From: Planctomycetota bacterium
Lineage (GTDB): Bacteria > Planctomycetota > UBA1135 > GCA-002686595
DNA length: 64,000 nt
NCBI GenBank assembly: GCA_016795205.1
Contig: JAEUHZ010000061.1
Location: 1-64,000, forward strand
Reading direction: 5' to 3'
Positions 9,158 to 17,252 of this stretch are shown piece after piece. How positions within the stretch are numbered: the stretch's first letter is position 1; each line of letters begins with the position of its first letter. The notes beneath the pieces were generated by a model, which worked only from the letters and a program-made list of their open reading frames with translations, was not told the origin of the DNA and searched no databases. The position numbers and the translations under genes were made by a program.

Positions 9158-9358
9158 CCGCCTCCTCGCTCTGTAGACAGACGGCAAAGGAACCCTCCAG
9201 GTTCTTGTGCCACAAAGAGTTAGGACGATCGAAGCCGGTGCTGGGACGGCCCGCCCCGCGCGATCGTTCCGCCCGTTCCTCTCCCCGATCGTCACGAGCC
9301 GCGCTCCCCCCCAGCGGCGACCCCCCCACAGACGGCATCCCCGAAACGGCGTCCAAGC

Positions 9359-10216
9359 ATGAGCTCCATCGGAAAGATCTTTGTCGTGCTCAACCTCGTC
9401 CTGGCCGCGGCGTTCGTCGGCTGGGCCGCGAACACGGCGAATCAGAGCGGTGAGTGGAAGACCAAGTACAACGAGGCCGTCGCTGCGGCGGGCAAGGAGA
9501 AGATCGGGCTCGAGGCCGAGCTCCAGAAGGTCCGCGCGGACCTGGGCCTGACCAAGTCCGACCTGCAGACGGCCGTGAACGCGCGCGACGAGGCCAAGCG
9601 CAACCAGGACCGACTGGCCACCGAGAACCGCGATCTGACGGCGCGCATCGGCACGCTGGATTCCGCGATCTCGGAGATCCGCACCACGCTGGGTGAGATC
9701 ACCGCTTCGCGCGACAAGGCCCAAGCCGACCAGGTCAAGGCGCTGGGCGCCCAGAAGGCCGCCGAGGAGGCCCGCCGCACGGCCGAGCTGGCCCAGCAGG
9801 CTGCGGAAGAGGCCCAGGCGAATGCCGAGGCCCGGCTGCGCGACGCCGAGAACACGATTGCCAGCCTGGAGCGCGAGAAGACCAAGCTCGCCAACGAGTT
9901 CGGCACGCTCCAGACGTCCTTCGACACGCTCGTGGCCGTCACCGGCACGAACCTCAAGGACATCACGTCGACGCCCAAGATCGACGCGGCGGTCCTGGGG
10001 ATCGACACCTCGATCGCGCCGGGGCTCGTGGCGATCAACGCCGGCTCGTCGCAGGGCGTCAAGCGCGGCCACACGTTCGAGATCTTCGACGGCGGCACGT
10101 ACAAGGGGCAGGTCCGGATCGAGTTCGTGCACGGCGACATGGCCTCGGGCCTGATCACCCGCACGGTCCCCGGGCAGATGATCCGGCAAGGCGACGGCGC
10201 GACCACGCGCCTCTGA
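9359..10216 (+). CDS. Membrane-anchored coiled-coil protein
   Basis: A 285-aa protein of unknown function. It has one N-terminal membrane segment (residues ~5-24, IFVVLNLVLAAAFVGWAA), then about 170 residues of long coiled coil rich in Ala, Glu, Lys and Arg (roughly 30-200), then a compact ~75-residue C-terminal domain beginning near AVLGIDTSIAPGLVAIN. That domain (INAGSSQGVKRGHTFEIFDG, GQVRIEFVHGDMASG) is a small beta-barrel-like fold similar in pattern to domains after coiled coils in bacterial envelope proteins. It likely faces the periplasm. A 70-aa membrane protein follows 21 bp later, and mreB begins ~700 bp on, so a role in cell shape or envelope is plausible but only inferred. Confidence 0.8.
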   Translation: MSSIGKIFVVLNLVLAAAFVGWAANTANQSGEWKTKYNEAVAAAGKEKIGLEAELQKVRADLGLTKSDLQTAVNARDEAKRNQDRLATENRDLTARIGTLDSAISEIRTTLGEITASRDKAQADQVKALGAQKAAEEARRTAELAQQAAEEAQANAEARLRDAENTIASLEREKTKLANEFGTLQTSFDTLVAVTGTNLKDITSTPKIDAAVLGIDTSIAPGLVAINAGSSQGVKRGHTFEIFDGGTYKGQVRIEFVHGDMASGLITRTVPGQMIRQGDGATTRL

Positions 10217-10237
10217 GCCCCAAGGAGCTCCACGAAC

Positions 10238-10450
10238 ATGGCCGCACGCCGTTCCGAACGCGCCGCTCCCGCCCGGGAGACCCGCGCCACCTCACGCATG
10301 GCCGAGGCGGGTGAGACCGCTGCCGAATCCAAGCCCGGGATGGGCCTGGGCGATGCGATGGGCATCGTCACGTTCCTCCTGCTCGTGGCCGCGATCCTGC
10401 TGACCGACATGGTGCTCGGGAAGCAGTACGGCAAGGGCGTCTTCTTCTGA
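10238..10450 (+). CDS. Small single-span membrane protein
   Basis: A 70-aa protein with a basic, Ala/Arg-rich cytoplasmic N-terminus (1-40) and one membrane segment (about 44-62, MGIVTFLLLVAAILLTDMVLG), ending in KQYGKGVFF. A Shine-Dalgarno AAGGAG sits 10 nt before the ATG. It lies 21 bp after the coiled-coil gene and a strong hairpin terminator follows, so the two form a bicistronic unit. No family is recognised. The tight pairing suggests the two membrane proteins work together (inference). Confidence 0.75.
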   Translation: MAARRSERAAPARETRATSRMAEAGETAAESKPGMGLGDAMGIVTFLLLVAAILLTDMVLGKQYGKGVFF

Positions 10451-10500
10451 GCGACCGCCGCTGCGGGGTCCTGCCCGCCGCGGAGTCCGCGACTCACCCC

Positions 10501-10525
10501 GCGAGCCGCCCAGTGGGCGGCTCGC
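10501..10525 (+). terminator. Hairpin terminator
   Basis: A perfect 11-bp stem (GCGAGCCGCCC paired with GGGCGGCTCGC) with a 3-nt loop, followed by GCCGTTT, 50 nt after the stop of the small membrane protein. It should end the 9359-10450 transcript and insulate the mre operon. Confidence 0.8.
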
Positions 10526-10830
10526 GCCGTTTGGCATGCTCTGGGCACGGGCGGCCCGGTGATCGGCGGCCAGGGCTGCCCCCGCGTCCCGTGAGCCGAT
10601 GCGCTGCGCGAGCTGCGGCGCAGCCCCGACCTGGCGCGTCCCGGGGCGGACCGCGCGTCCCGGTGCGGCTCGGTCGCCGCGCGGGCGCCCGCGTTCTCCG
10701 TGGGCGAAGCCCGACGCCCGCGTTGTCTCCGCCCAGAGCACGCGCGGTCGACCGCGCTGCAGCGCGGTCCGCCGCGTTGCGACTTCCTGTCGAGCGCGCA
10801 CCGCGCGTGCCTCGCGGCGCGGACGTCGCC

Positions 10831-10858
10831 TTGATCGCGACCCCTGCACCGCTAGACT
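10831..10858 (+). promoter_or_regulatory. mreB operon promoter
   Basis: TTGATC at 10831-10836 and TAGACT at 10853-10858, spacer 16 bp, 70 nt upstream of the mreB ATG. It matches the -10 of the 9129 promoter exactly and has no competing start between it and mreB. Confidence 0.6.
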
Positions 10859-10928
10859 CCGGACCGGCTCCTCGGCACGGCCGCGCGCGACTGTGAGCGC
10901 GCGCGTAGCGCCGGTCAGCCTCCCCGCG

Positions 10929-11993
10929 ATGAAGAGCTACCTCCGGCCCGTCCAATGGGCACTCGGTCGATTCTCGGTCGACATGGGCATCGACCTCGGC
11001 ACGGCGAACACGCTGGTGAGCGTGCGCGGCCGCGGGATCGTGCTCAACGAGCCGAGCGTCGTGGCGGTCGACAAGTCGACCGGCGAGGTCATGAACAACG
11101 GGATGGCCGTCGGCAACGAGGCCAAGGCCATGCTGGGCAAGACGCCCGGGAACATCGCCGCGATCCGGCCGCTGCGCAACGGCGTGATCGCCGACTTCGA
11201 CGTGACCGAGAAGATGCTGCGCTACTTCATCACCAAGGTGCACGGCGGGCGCGCCTGGGTGAAGCCGCGCATCGTGATCGCGGTGCCGGTCGGGATCACG
11301 GCCGTCGAGCGCCGCGCCGTGATCAACTCGGCCGAGCGCGCCGGCGCGCGCCGCGTCTACCTGATCGACGAGCCCATGGCGGCCGGCCTGGGGATCGAAC
11401 TGCCCGTGCGCGAGGCCTACGGCTCGCTGATCGTCGACATCGGCGGGGGCACGACGGACATCGCCGTCCTGGCCCTGGCCGAGATGGTCGTGGCGACGTC
11501 GCTGCGCGTCGCCGGGGACGAGATGGACGAGGCGATCACCGCCCACCTGCGACGGCAGCACAACCTGCTCATCGGCGAGCAGACGGCGGAGCGGATCAAG
11601 CTCACGATCGGCTCGGCCTCGCCGATGCCCCAGGAACTCTCCATGGAGGTCAAGGGGCGCGACAGCGTCTCGGGCCTGCCGCGCAAGACCACGGTGACCT
11701 CGATCGAGATCCGCGAGGCGCTCTCGGCGCCGGTCCGGCTGATCAGCGAGGCCGTGCGCGGCGTCCTCGAGGAGGCCCCGCCGGAACTCTCCGCGGACCT
11801 CGTCGATTCGGGCATCACGCTGTGCGGGGGCGGCTCGCTGCTCTACGGGCTGGCGGATGCGATCGCCGAGAACCTGTCGATTCCGGCACGGGTCGCCGAC
11901 GATCCGCTGACCGCCGTGGCACGCGGGACGGGCATCTTCCTCGAGAACCTCGAGGTGTTCGCGCCCGTGCTTTCGTCCGGCGACGACGACTGA
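10929..11993 (+). CDS. mreB: Rod-shape determining actin homologue MreB
   Basis: MreB, 354 aa, the bacterial actin that organises lateral cell-wall synthesis. Actin-fold motifs are clear: phosphate 1 (MGIDLGTANT) near residues 19-28, the GNEAK and IRPLRNGVIADF blocks, phosphate 2 (DIGGGTTDIAV) and the adenosine motif (GGGSLLYGL). I start at the ATG at 10929 (MKSYLRPVQWALGRF), which gives a normal length and a short amphipathic N-terminus for membrane contact. It is the first gene of mreB-mreC-mreD-mrdA-rodA. Many planctomycetes lack FtsZ, so a complete elongasome is informative, but division genes would be elsewhere. Confidence 0.97.
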   Translation: MKSYLRPVQWALGRFSVDMGIDLGTANTLVSVRGRGIVLNEPSVVAVDKSTGEVMNNGMAVGNEAKAMLGKTPGNIAAIRPLRNGVIADFDVTEKMLRYFITKVHGGRAWVKPRIVIAVPVGITAVERRAVINSAERAGARRVYLIDEPMAAGLGIELPVREAYGSLIVDIGGGTTDIAVLALAEMVVATSLRVAGDEMDEAITAHLRRQHNLLIGEQTAERIKLTIGSASPMPQELSMEVKGRDSVSGLPRKTTVTSIEIREALSAPVRLISEAVRGVLEEAPPELSADLVDSGITLCGGGSLLYGLADAIAENLSIPARVADDPLTAVARGTGIFLENLEVFAPVLSSGDDD

Positions 11994-12109
11994 GAGCGCG
12001 CGCCGGGCGCGTCCGCGGCGGATCCGAGCCGCGCTCGGGATCCTCCCTGGCTCACGGTCGCGCGCGGCAGCGAGCCGCACGGTTGCGCGCGGGAATCGGC
12101 GCGCCACGG

Positions 12110-13564
12110 ATGGTAGACAGGGGCCCGCGCGGAGGGCGGCGCGCGCCGCGCCGCCATCAGGACTCGTTCGGGGGGGCTGCGTTGCTGTCGTGGTCGGGAC
12201 CGAGGACCGTCGTCCTCGCGGGGCTGTGTGTCCTCGCGGCGCTGTCGCTCCATCCGTTCCCGCCCGTCGAGCGGGCCTGCGAGCTGCTGTTCGTCCCGGC
12301 ACGCTGGGCGCGTGAGCTCCTGCGGCCGTGGGGTTGGCTCGCTGCCGGCGAGGTGCGCGCGGCGCTCGATGCCGCGGCCGCGGCCTTCGAGACCGAGCGC
12401 GCACAGGCGCGCGCGTTGCTCGCGGCACAGATCGAGTCCGCGCTGCCGGCCGACCCCGCCTTGCGCGCCGGGCGCTCGTTCCTCGTGGCCGAGGTGCTGG
12501 AGCGCGATCCGACCGACCCGGACCTGCTGCGCGTGCGCTTCCCGCCCGGCGCGGGCGTGGAGGCCGACATGCCGGTCGTGCTCGGCGAGGCCTACGTCGG
12601 CCGAGTGCGCGCCGTCGACGACCGCCGCGCGGGCGAGGGCCTCGTCGAGCTGGTCACGGATGCCGGTCTGCGCGTCGGCGCGGTGGTCCTCGACGGTGCG
12701 CCGGAACCCGCCGCCCTCGTCGTGGGCGGTCTCGTCGACCCACGCGCGCGCCGCGGACAGGCGCTGCTGCTCGGCGCGCGGCACGAGAGCCGCCCGGTCG
12801 TCGGCGGCGCCGTCGTGGTGCGCGAGATCGGTGACGGGCCGCGCGCCGCCCGCCGCGCCGCGGCCGACGGGTTTCGGTTGGGGGAGCTGCGCGTGCTCGC
12901 CGAGCGTGGGCGTCCCGTGCTGGGCGTCGAGGCCCCGCTCGAGTTCCGGCATGGGCTCTCGCTCGTGGCGATCGTCGGTGGCCCCGAGCTGGCGACGGCT
13001 GGCCCGCTCCTGGCCGACGACGCCTACGAGGATGCGCGCTGGACGGCGGCGCGGGTCGCGCTGGCCGGCGACTCCTCCCCGCGCCGCCGCACGCGCCACT
13101 TGAGCTTCCCGCGCGCGAGCCGTGTCGAGGACGGCGCGGCGGTGGCCGTCGGCGCGCGCTTCGTGGGCCGCGTCCTCCAGGCCGCGGACGGCCGCGCCGT
13201 CGCGGCCTGGCTCGGCGATCCCGCGCTGGCGTTCCGCGCTGCCGCGCTCGTCGAGGGCGCGGGCGAGCCGCTGCATCTGGGGCGCCTGATCTCGATCGGC
13301 CTGGCGGCGGACGGCGCGGTACTCTTGGAGTGGACCGCGCGCGAGGATCGCGCGGGAGTTGCGCCGCGGCCCGCCGGGCGCGCGCGGATCGCGACCTCGT
13401 CCGGCGACCGTGGCGTGCCGGCCGGGCTGTGGGTCGGGACCTGCGACCTGCCCGCGGGGCCGGGCCGCCACATCCTGCGCGTCGTGCCCGCGGAGGATGC
13501 CGCGGGGCTCTTGCGCGCGCGCGTGCGGCTCGCGCCCGAGCCCCACCCGGAGGCCGGTCCGTGA
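12110..13564 (+). CDS. mreC: Rod-shape protein MreC (enlarged)
   Basis: MreC, 484 aa from the ATG at 12110; a TTG at 12182 preceded by a G-run would give 460 aa and is a real alternative. After a basic N-terminus comes one membrane segment (TVVLAGLCVLAALSLHPF), a short Ala/Glu-rich coiled coil (AAAAAFETERAQARALLAAQIE), then the periplasmic beta-barrel region (FLVAEVLERDPTDPDLLRVRF, VGRVRAVDDRRAGEGLVELVTD). It is longer than typical MreC (~280-370 aa); a second stretch with a similar GRVLQAADGRAVAAWLGDP pattern suggests an extra or duplicated barrel domain. Role: periplasmic scaffold linking MreB to PBP2. Its last 4 bases overlap the mreD start (GTGA). Confidence 0.88.
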   Translation: MVDRGPRGGRRAPRRHQDSFGGAALLSWSGPRTVVLAGLCVLAALSLHPFPPVERACELLFVPARWARELLRPWGWLAAGEVRAALDAAAAAFETERAQARALLAAQIESALPADPALRAGRSFLVAEVLERDPTDPDLLRVRFPPGAGVEADMPVVLGEAYVGRVRAVDDRRAGEGLVELVTDAGLRVGAVVLDGAPEPAALVVGGLVDPRARRGQALLLGARHESRPVVGGAVVVREIGDGPRAARRAAADGFRLGELRVLAERGRPVLGVEAPLEFRHGLSLVAIVGGPELATAGPLLADDAYEDARWTAARVALAGDSSPRRRTRHLSFPRASRVEDGAAVAVGARFVGRVLQAADGRAVAAWLGDPALAFRAAALVEGAGEPLHLGRLISIGLAADGAVLLEWTAREDRAGVAPRPAGRARIATSSGDRGVPAGLWVGTCDLPAGPGRHILRVVPAEDAAGLLRARVRLAPEPHPEAGP

Positions 13565-14094
13565 GGCCCGCGCGCCGCGGTGGGCAGCGCCTGCTGGGCT
13601 GGGTGCTGTTCTTCGTGTGGGCCGTGTCGCTGTCCGGCCTCCAGGCGCTCGTGTGGCGCGACGCCGCGAGCGCGTTCGTGCCCGACGCCGCGCTGGTCCT
13701 GGCGGTCGTGGTCCTGGCGCGCGCCGAGGCGTCCGACCTCGTGCCGCTCGCGTTCCTGACCGCCTGCGCGCGGGCCGCGACGAGCGGGGAGGCTCCGCTG
13801 GTCTTGGTCACGGGTGCCCTGGGAGCGCTGTTCGCCGCGTTGCTCCTGCGCGGCGTGCTGGAACTCTCGGGTGCCTTGGGCCGGACGATCGCGGCGCTGG
13901 TCGCCGTGTTCTCGTTCGAGGCCTGGATCGTGCTGGCGCGCGGCGCGCGCGCGGGCGCGGCCACGCTCGACGCCGCCGGCGCGGCTGCGTCCGCCATCCC
14001 GATCGCGCTGGCCTCGGCGCTGGCAGCCCTGCTCCTGGGGCCGCTGCTCGCGCGCCTGCCCGGGCTCACGCCGCTGTGGAGCCGGTCATGGTAG
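13561..14094 (+). CDS. mreD: Rod-shape protein MreD
   Basis: A 177-aa very hydrophobic protein with about five to six membrane segments (LLGWVLFFVWAVSLSGL, DAALVLAVVVLARAEASDL, LGALFAALLLRGVLELS, ALASALAALLLGPLLARL). Sequence conservation in MreD is low, so the call rests on size, topology and its place between mreC and PBP2. The GTG at 13561 overlaps the mreC stop by 4 nt, and the 3' end overlaps the PBP2 ATG by 7 nt, so it is translationally coupled on both sides. It acts in the elongasome with MreC and RodA. Confidence 0.8.
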   Translation: MRPARRGGQRLLGWVLFFVWAVSLSGLQALVWRDAASAFVPDAALVLAVVVLARAEASDLVPLAFLTACARAATSGEAPLVLVTGALGALFAALLLRGVLELSGALGRTIAALVAVFSFEAWIVLARGARAGAATLDAAGAAASAIPIALASALAALLLGPLLARLPGLTPLWSRSW

Positions 14095-17000
14095 CGCAGC
14101 GCCGGATTCGCCCCTTGGGCGTGGTCTTCGTCGCCGCGCTGGCCGTGCTCGTCGCGCGCGCGTTCTGGATCCAGGTCGTCGAGCACGAGGTGTGGGCCGC
14201 CCAGGCCGTGAGCTTCCGCACGAGCTCGCGTCTCGTCCCGTACCACCGCGGGAAGTTCCTGGATCGCGAGGGCCGCGTGCTGGTCGCGGACGAGGACGTC
14301 GCCGCGATCGAGTTCACCTACCGCGACTTCCGCCGCGGGCACCCGCTGGGCATCGCGGCGCATGCGCGCACGGCCATCGAGGGCCGACCCGTCACGTTGG
14401 CGGAGACCGAGCCGGAGCTCGAGACCTGGTGCCGGCGCTTGGCGTCGCTCGCGCCCGACGACGTCGCGGCGTTCGCGCGCGGTGGCGCGTTGCGCGACGC
14501 CGGCGGTGTGGAGCTCGCCGAGGCCAGCACGGACCCCAGCGCCGAGGCGCGCTCCGCGCGCGCCGCCGACCTGCGCTTCTACGCCGGCGTGATCCTTCGG
14601 CTCTCGCCCCCGGAGACCGGCGCCCTGCGGCGGCGCATCGAGGAGGGTCACGGGGCGCGTCCGTGGAGCGAACTCGTGGCCGGCGTCCGGCGCCAGGATC
14701 CCGCGTCGATCCTCGACGAGGTCGCCCGGCGGGCGGCGGACGCGCGCGCGGACCTCGCGGAGCTCGCGACGCGGCTCTCGGCCGAGTCCCTGCTGCCCGC
14801 GGACGGCGGCGCGCCGCTGGCACGCCTCCTGGACCTGCTCGACGCGCGGCGCGCGGCGCACGAGGACGAGGCCGCCGACCAGTTGTTCCAGGCCGCGTGC
14901 GGCTTTGCTCCGGGGCGGCTCCCGACGGAGGCGCTCTCCAGCACCTTCGACGTGGCTTGGATCGCGCGCGCCCTGCGCTGGGACGCCGAGCGGCTCGCGC
15001 GCTGGGTCGCGACGCGCCGCGAGAGCTGGGAACGCGAGCTCGACGAGGTCCGCCTGCCGCGGATCCTGGCGCGCGCCGGCCTGGCGGACTCCGAGGGCGC
15101 CCGCGCGCAACGTCTGCTCGACGGGCTCGCGGACCTGTGGCGCGCGGGCGACCGACGGGCGCGCGAGGAGCGCGCCTGGTCGGAGCTCGACGAGGTCGTC
15201 TTCTTCCACGAGGCGCGCAGCCTGTTCGAGCGCCCGCGCGCGAAGCCCCCGCGCACTGCCGCACCTCTGCCGTTCCAGGACGAGGACTGGCGCGCGCTCG
15301 CAGCGGTCGAGGAGGACCCCTGGCGCGTCGCCGGGCTCTTGTTCGAGGCCGCGGCCCAGCGCGCCGGCCTGGCCTCGCCCGACGCGGACGAGATCGCGGC
15401 GCGCTGGCGCGCGCTGTCCGGCACGAGCGCGGGATTCGGCGGCGAGGAGGCGCTCGACGAGCTGGGCCGGGCCGCGCGCGCCATCGAGGCGGGCTGGAGC
15501 GCGGCCGTGCTGCGCGCCTGCGCCACGCTGCGCGGGCCAGCCGCGCCGGATGGCAGTCCACCGCGGCCGTTGGCGTTGCTCGACGCGCGGCTCGACCGCG
15601 CGGCGCAGCGCGAGCGTTACGTCCTGGTCGATGCGCAGAGCCGCGCGGCCCGGCTCGCCGCGCGTCCGAGCCACGGGCTCGTGATGCTCGTGGCGCGCGA
15701 CCCCGCACGGCACGCCGGCTTCAGCGTGCGGGACACCACGCGGCGCGTCGCGCGGGTCCACGATGCGCGCGGGGTACCGGCGGCGGGCCTGTTGATCGGC
15801 GCCACACGCCGTCCGTTCCTCAAGGAGCTCCTGGCGCGGAGCGAGGACGAGCGGCGGCTCGCGGACCTGCAGCAGCGCCTGCTGCGCAGCGAGGCCGAGG
15901 AGCGCGAGCTGCGCGACCTGACCTCGCGTGCGGCGCGCGTCGACGAGTGGACCGGAGACCACGGGCTCGAGGCCTGGTTCGACGCCGAGCTGACCGGACG
16001 CTTCGGGCTCTACGAGACCGAGGGCCTCGATGCGCTGGAGCGCGATGCCGACTCGCGCTTCGTGCCCGCGGTCGACGGCCTCGACGTCACGCTGACCATC
16101 GACGCGCGGCTCCAGGTCGCTGCGCAGGACGTGCTGGCCGCGCCGCGCTTCGCTCCCGGCGCCGCGGACCGCACCTGGTTCGAGAACCCGGTCGGCGCCA
16201 TCGTGCTGCTCTCTCCCCTCGGCGAGGTCCTGGCGGCCGCGTCGGAGCCCGGGCTCCCGGGCCTCGCGAGCGTGCCGGGCCGCGGCCGCGAGCGCTCGGT
16301 GGCGCGCGAGCGCACGCTGCAGGCGCCCACGTTCAACCCGCCGGGCTCGGTGTTCAAGCCCTTCGTGTCGGCCTGGGCCATCGACCGGCTGGGGTTCGAG
16401 CCGCGCACGCGCTACGCCTGCGCGCTGAACGAGCGCGGCGTGCCGGAGTTCCTGAACCTGCGCTGCAACGCCCACCACGTGGAATCGGACCTGCACCACG
16501 CGCTGGTCGTGTCGTGCAACTCGTACTTCGCGCAGCTCGGGCTGGCCTGCGAGCCGGAGGCCCTGCTCGCGGCGGCGCACGCCTTCGGCTTCGGCGAGCC
16601 GACCGGAGCGCGTTTCGACCCCGGCGCAGCGCGGCGTGGCCTGCGCGAGGACTGGCGTGCCGTCCCGCGCCGCAGCGACGACGAGATCCGCGCGGACTTG
16701 GCCTCGACCTCGCAGCGTCTGCGTTTCCCGAACGGGTTGGGCCTGTTGTGGGCGACCCCGATGCAGGTCGCGCGCGCGACCGCGGGCCTCGCGACCGGCG
16801 TGCTGCCGGAGATCCGGCTCGTGCGCACGATCGGCGGCGTCCCCGTGCCGGCGGTCTCACGCCCCTTGCCGCTCGCCAAGCAGAGTCTCGACGTCGTGCG
16901 CGACGCCCTGCGCGGCGTGGTGCTCGAGCGCGGTGGCTCGGCCCACGGCAAGGGGCTCGACGCCGCCTCGCTGGGCTTCACCTTCGCCTGCAAGACGGGC

Positions 17001-17252
17001 AGCGCGGACATCGGTCAGATCGTCGAGGTGCCCGGCATGCCGGACGAGGACCGCGCGGCCGGCGCGGCCGGCAAGTCGCGCAAGCACGCCTGGGTCGCAG
17101 GCTGGTTCCCGGCCGAGGATCCCGCCGCCGTCGTCGTCGTGTACCTGCACAACCTGACCGAGACGTCGAGCCGCACCGCGGTGCATGTCGCGGCGCAATT
17201 CCTGCAGACGCCCCAGGTGCGCGAGTTCGTGGCGCGGCGGAGCGCGCAATGA
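14088..17252 (+). CDS. mrdA: Penicillin-binding protein 2 (elongasome transpeptidase) with a large insert
   Basis: Class B PBP, 1054 aa, the D,D-transpeptidase of lateral wall growth. It has an N-terminal membrane segment (VVFVAALAVLVARAFWIQVV), then the pedestal motif RGKFLDREGRVLVADED. The transpeptidase domain carries the catalytic SVFK at S754-K757, SCN at 809-811 and KTG at 969-971, all intact. Typical PBP2 is ~630 aa with the active Ser near residue 330; here ~400 extra residues lie between pedestal and catalytic domain. The insert is acidic/Arg/Ala-rich and helical (many ERELDE, ARLLDLLDARR stretches), so it looks like a helical domain rather than a second enzyme. The start ATG overlaps mreD; the stop overlaps rodA by 4 nt (ATGA). 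Confidence 0.93.
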   Translation: MVAQRRIRPLGVVFVAALAVLVARAFWIQVVEHEVWAAQAVSFRTSSRLVPYHRGKFLDREGRVLVADEDVAAIEFTYRDFRRGHPLGIAAHARTAIEGRPVTLAETEPELETWCRRLASLAPDDVAAFARGGALRDAGGVELAEASTDPSAEARSARAADLRFYAGVILRLSPPETGALRRRIEEGHGARPWSELVAGVRRQDPASILDEVARRAADARADLAELATRLSAESLLPADGGAPLARLLDLLDARRAAHEDEAADQLFQAACGFAPGRLPTEALSSTFDVAWIARALRWDAERLARWVATRRESWERELDEVRLPRILARAGLADSEGARAQRLLDGLADLWRAGDRRAREERAWSELDEVVFFHEARSLFERPRAKPPRTAAPLPFQDEDWRALAAVEEDPWRVAGLLFEAAAQRAGLASPDADEIAARWRALSGTSAGFGGEEALDELGRAARAIEAGWSAAVLRACATLRGPAAPDGSPPRPLALLDARLDRAAQRERYVLVDAQSRAARLAARPSHGLVMLVARDPARHAGFSVRDTTRRVARVHDARGVPAAGLLIGATRRPFLKELLARSEDERRLADLQQRLLRSEAEERELRDLTSRAARVDEWTGDHGLEAWFDAELTGRFGLYETEGLDALERDADSRFVPAVDGLDVTLTIDARLQVAAQDVLAAPRFAPGAADRTWFENPVGAIVLLSPLGEVLAAASEPGLPGLASVPGRGRERSVARERTLQAPTFNPPGSVFKPFVSAWAIDRLGFEPRTRYACALNERGVPEFLNLRCNAHHVESDLHHALVVSCNSYFAQLGLACEPEALLAAAHAFGFGEPTGARFDPGAARRGLREDWRAVPRRSDDEIRADLASTSQRLRFPNGLGLLWATPMQVARATAGLATGVLPEIRLVRTIGGVPVPAVSRPLPLAKQSLDVVRDALRGVVLERGGSAHGKGLDAASLGFTFACKTGSADIGQIVEVPGMPDEDRAAGAAGKSRKHAWVAGWFPAEDPAAVVVVYLHNLTETSSRTAVHVAAQFLQTPQVREFVARRSAQ

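Larger units (their letters stand above)
10451..10928. other. Intergenic between the small membrane protein and mreB
   Basis: 478 bp holding the hairpin terminator at 10501-10525 and the mreB promoter at 10831-10858, both listed separately. The ~300 bp between them is extremely GC-rich and shows no believable gene or RNA. Confidence 0.6.

Noticed and set aside
12110-12119. TAGACA at 12114-12119 as an internal promoter for mreC
   Set aside because: It lies inside the mre operon, overlaps the preferred mreC start and has no -35 box at 16-18 bp.
10955-13564. Very long open frames overlapping mreB and other genes in alternative frames
   Set aside because: In this GC-rich DNA stops are rare in every frame; these translations are Arg/Gly/Pro-rich with no domain features and are shadows of the real genes.
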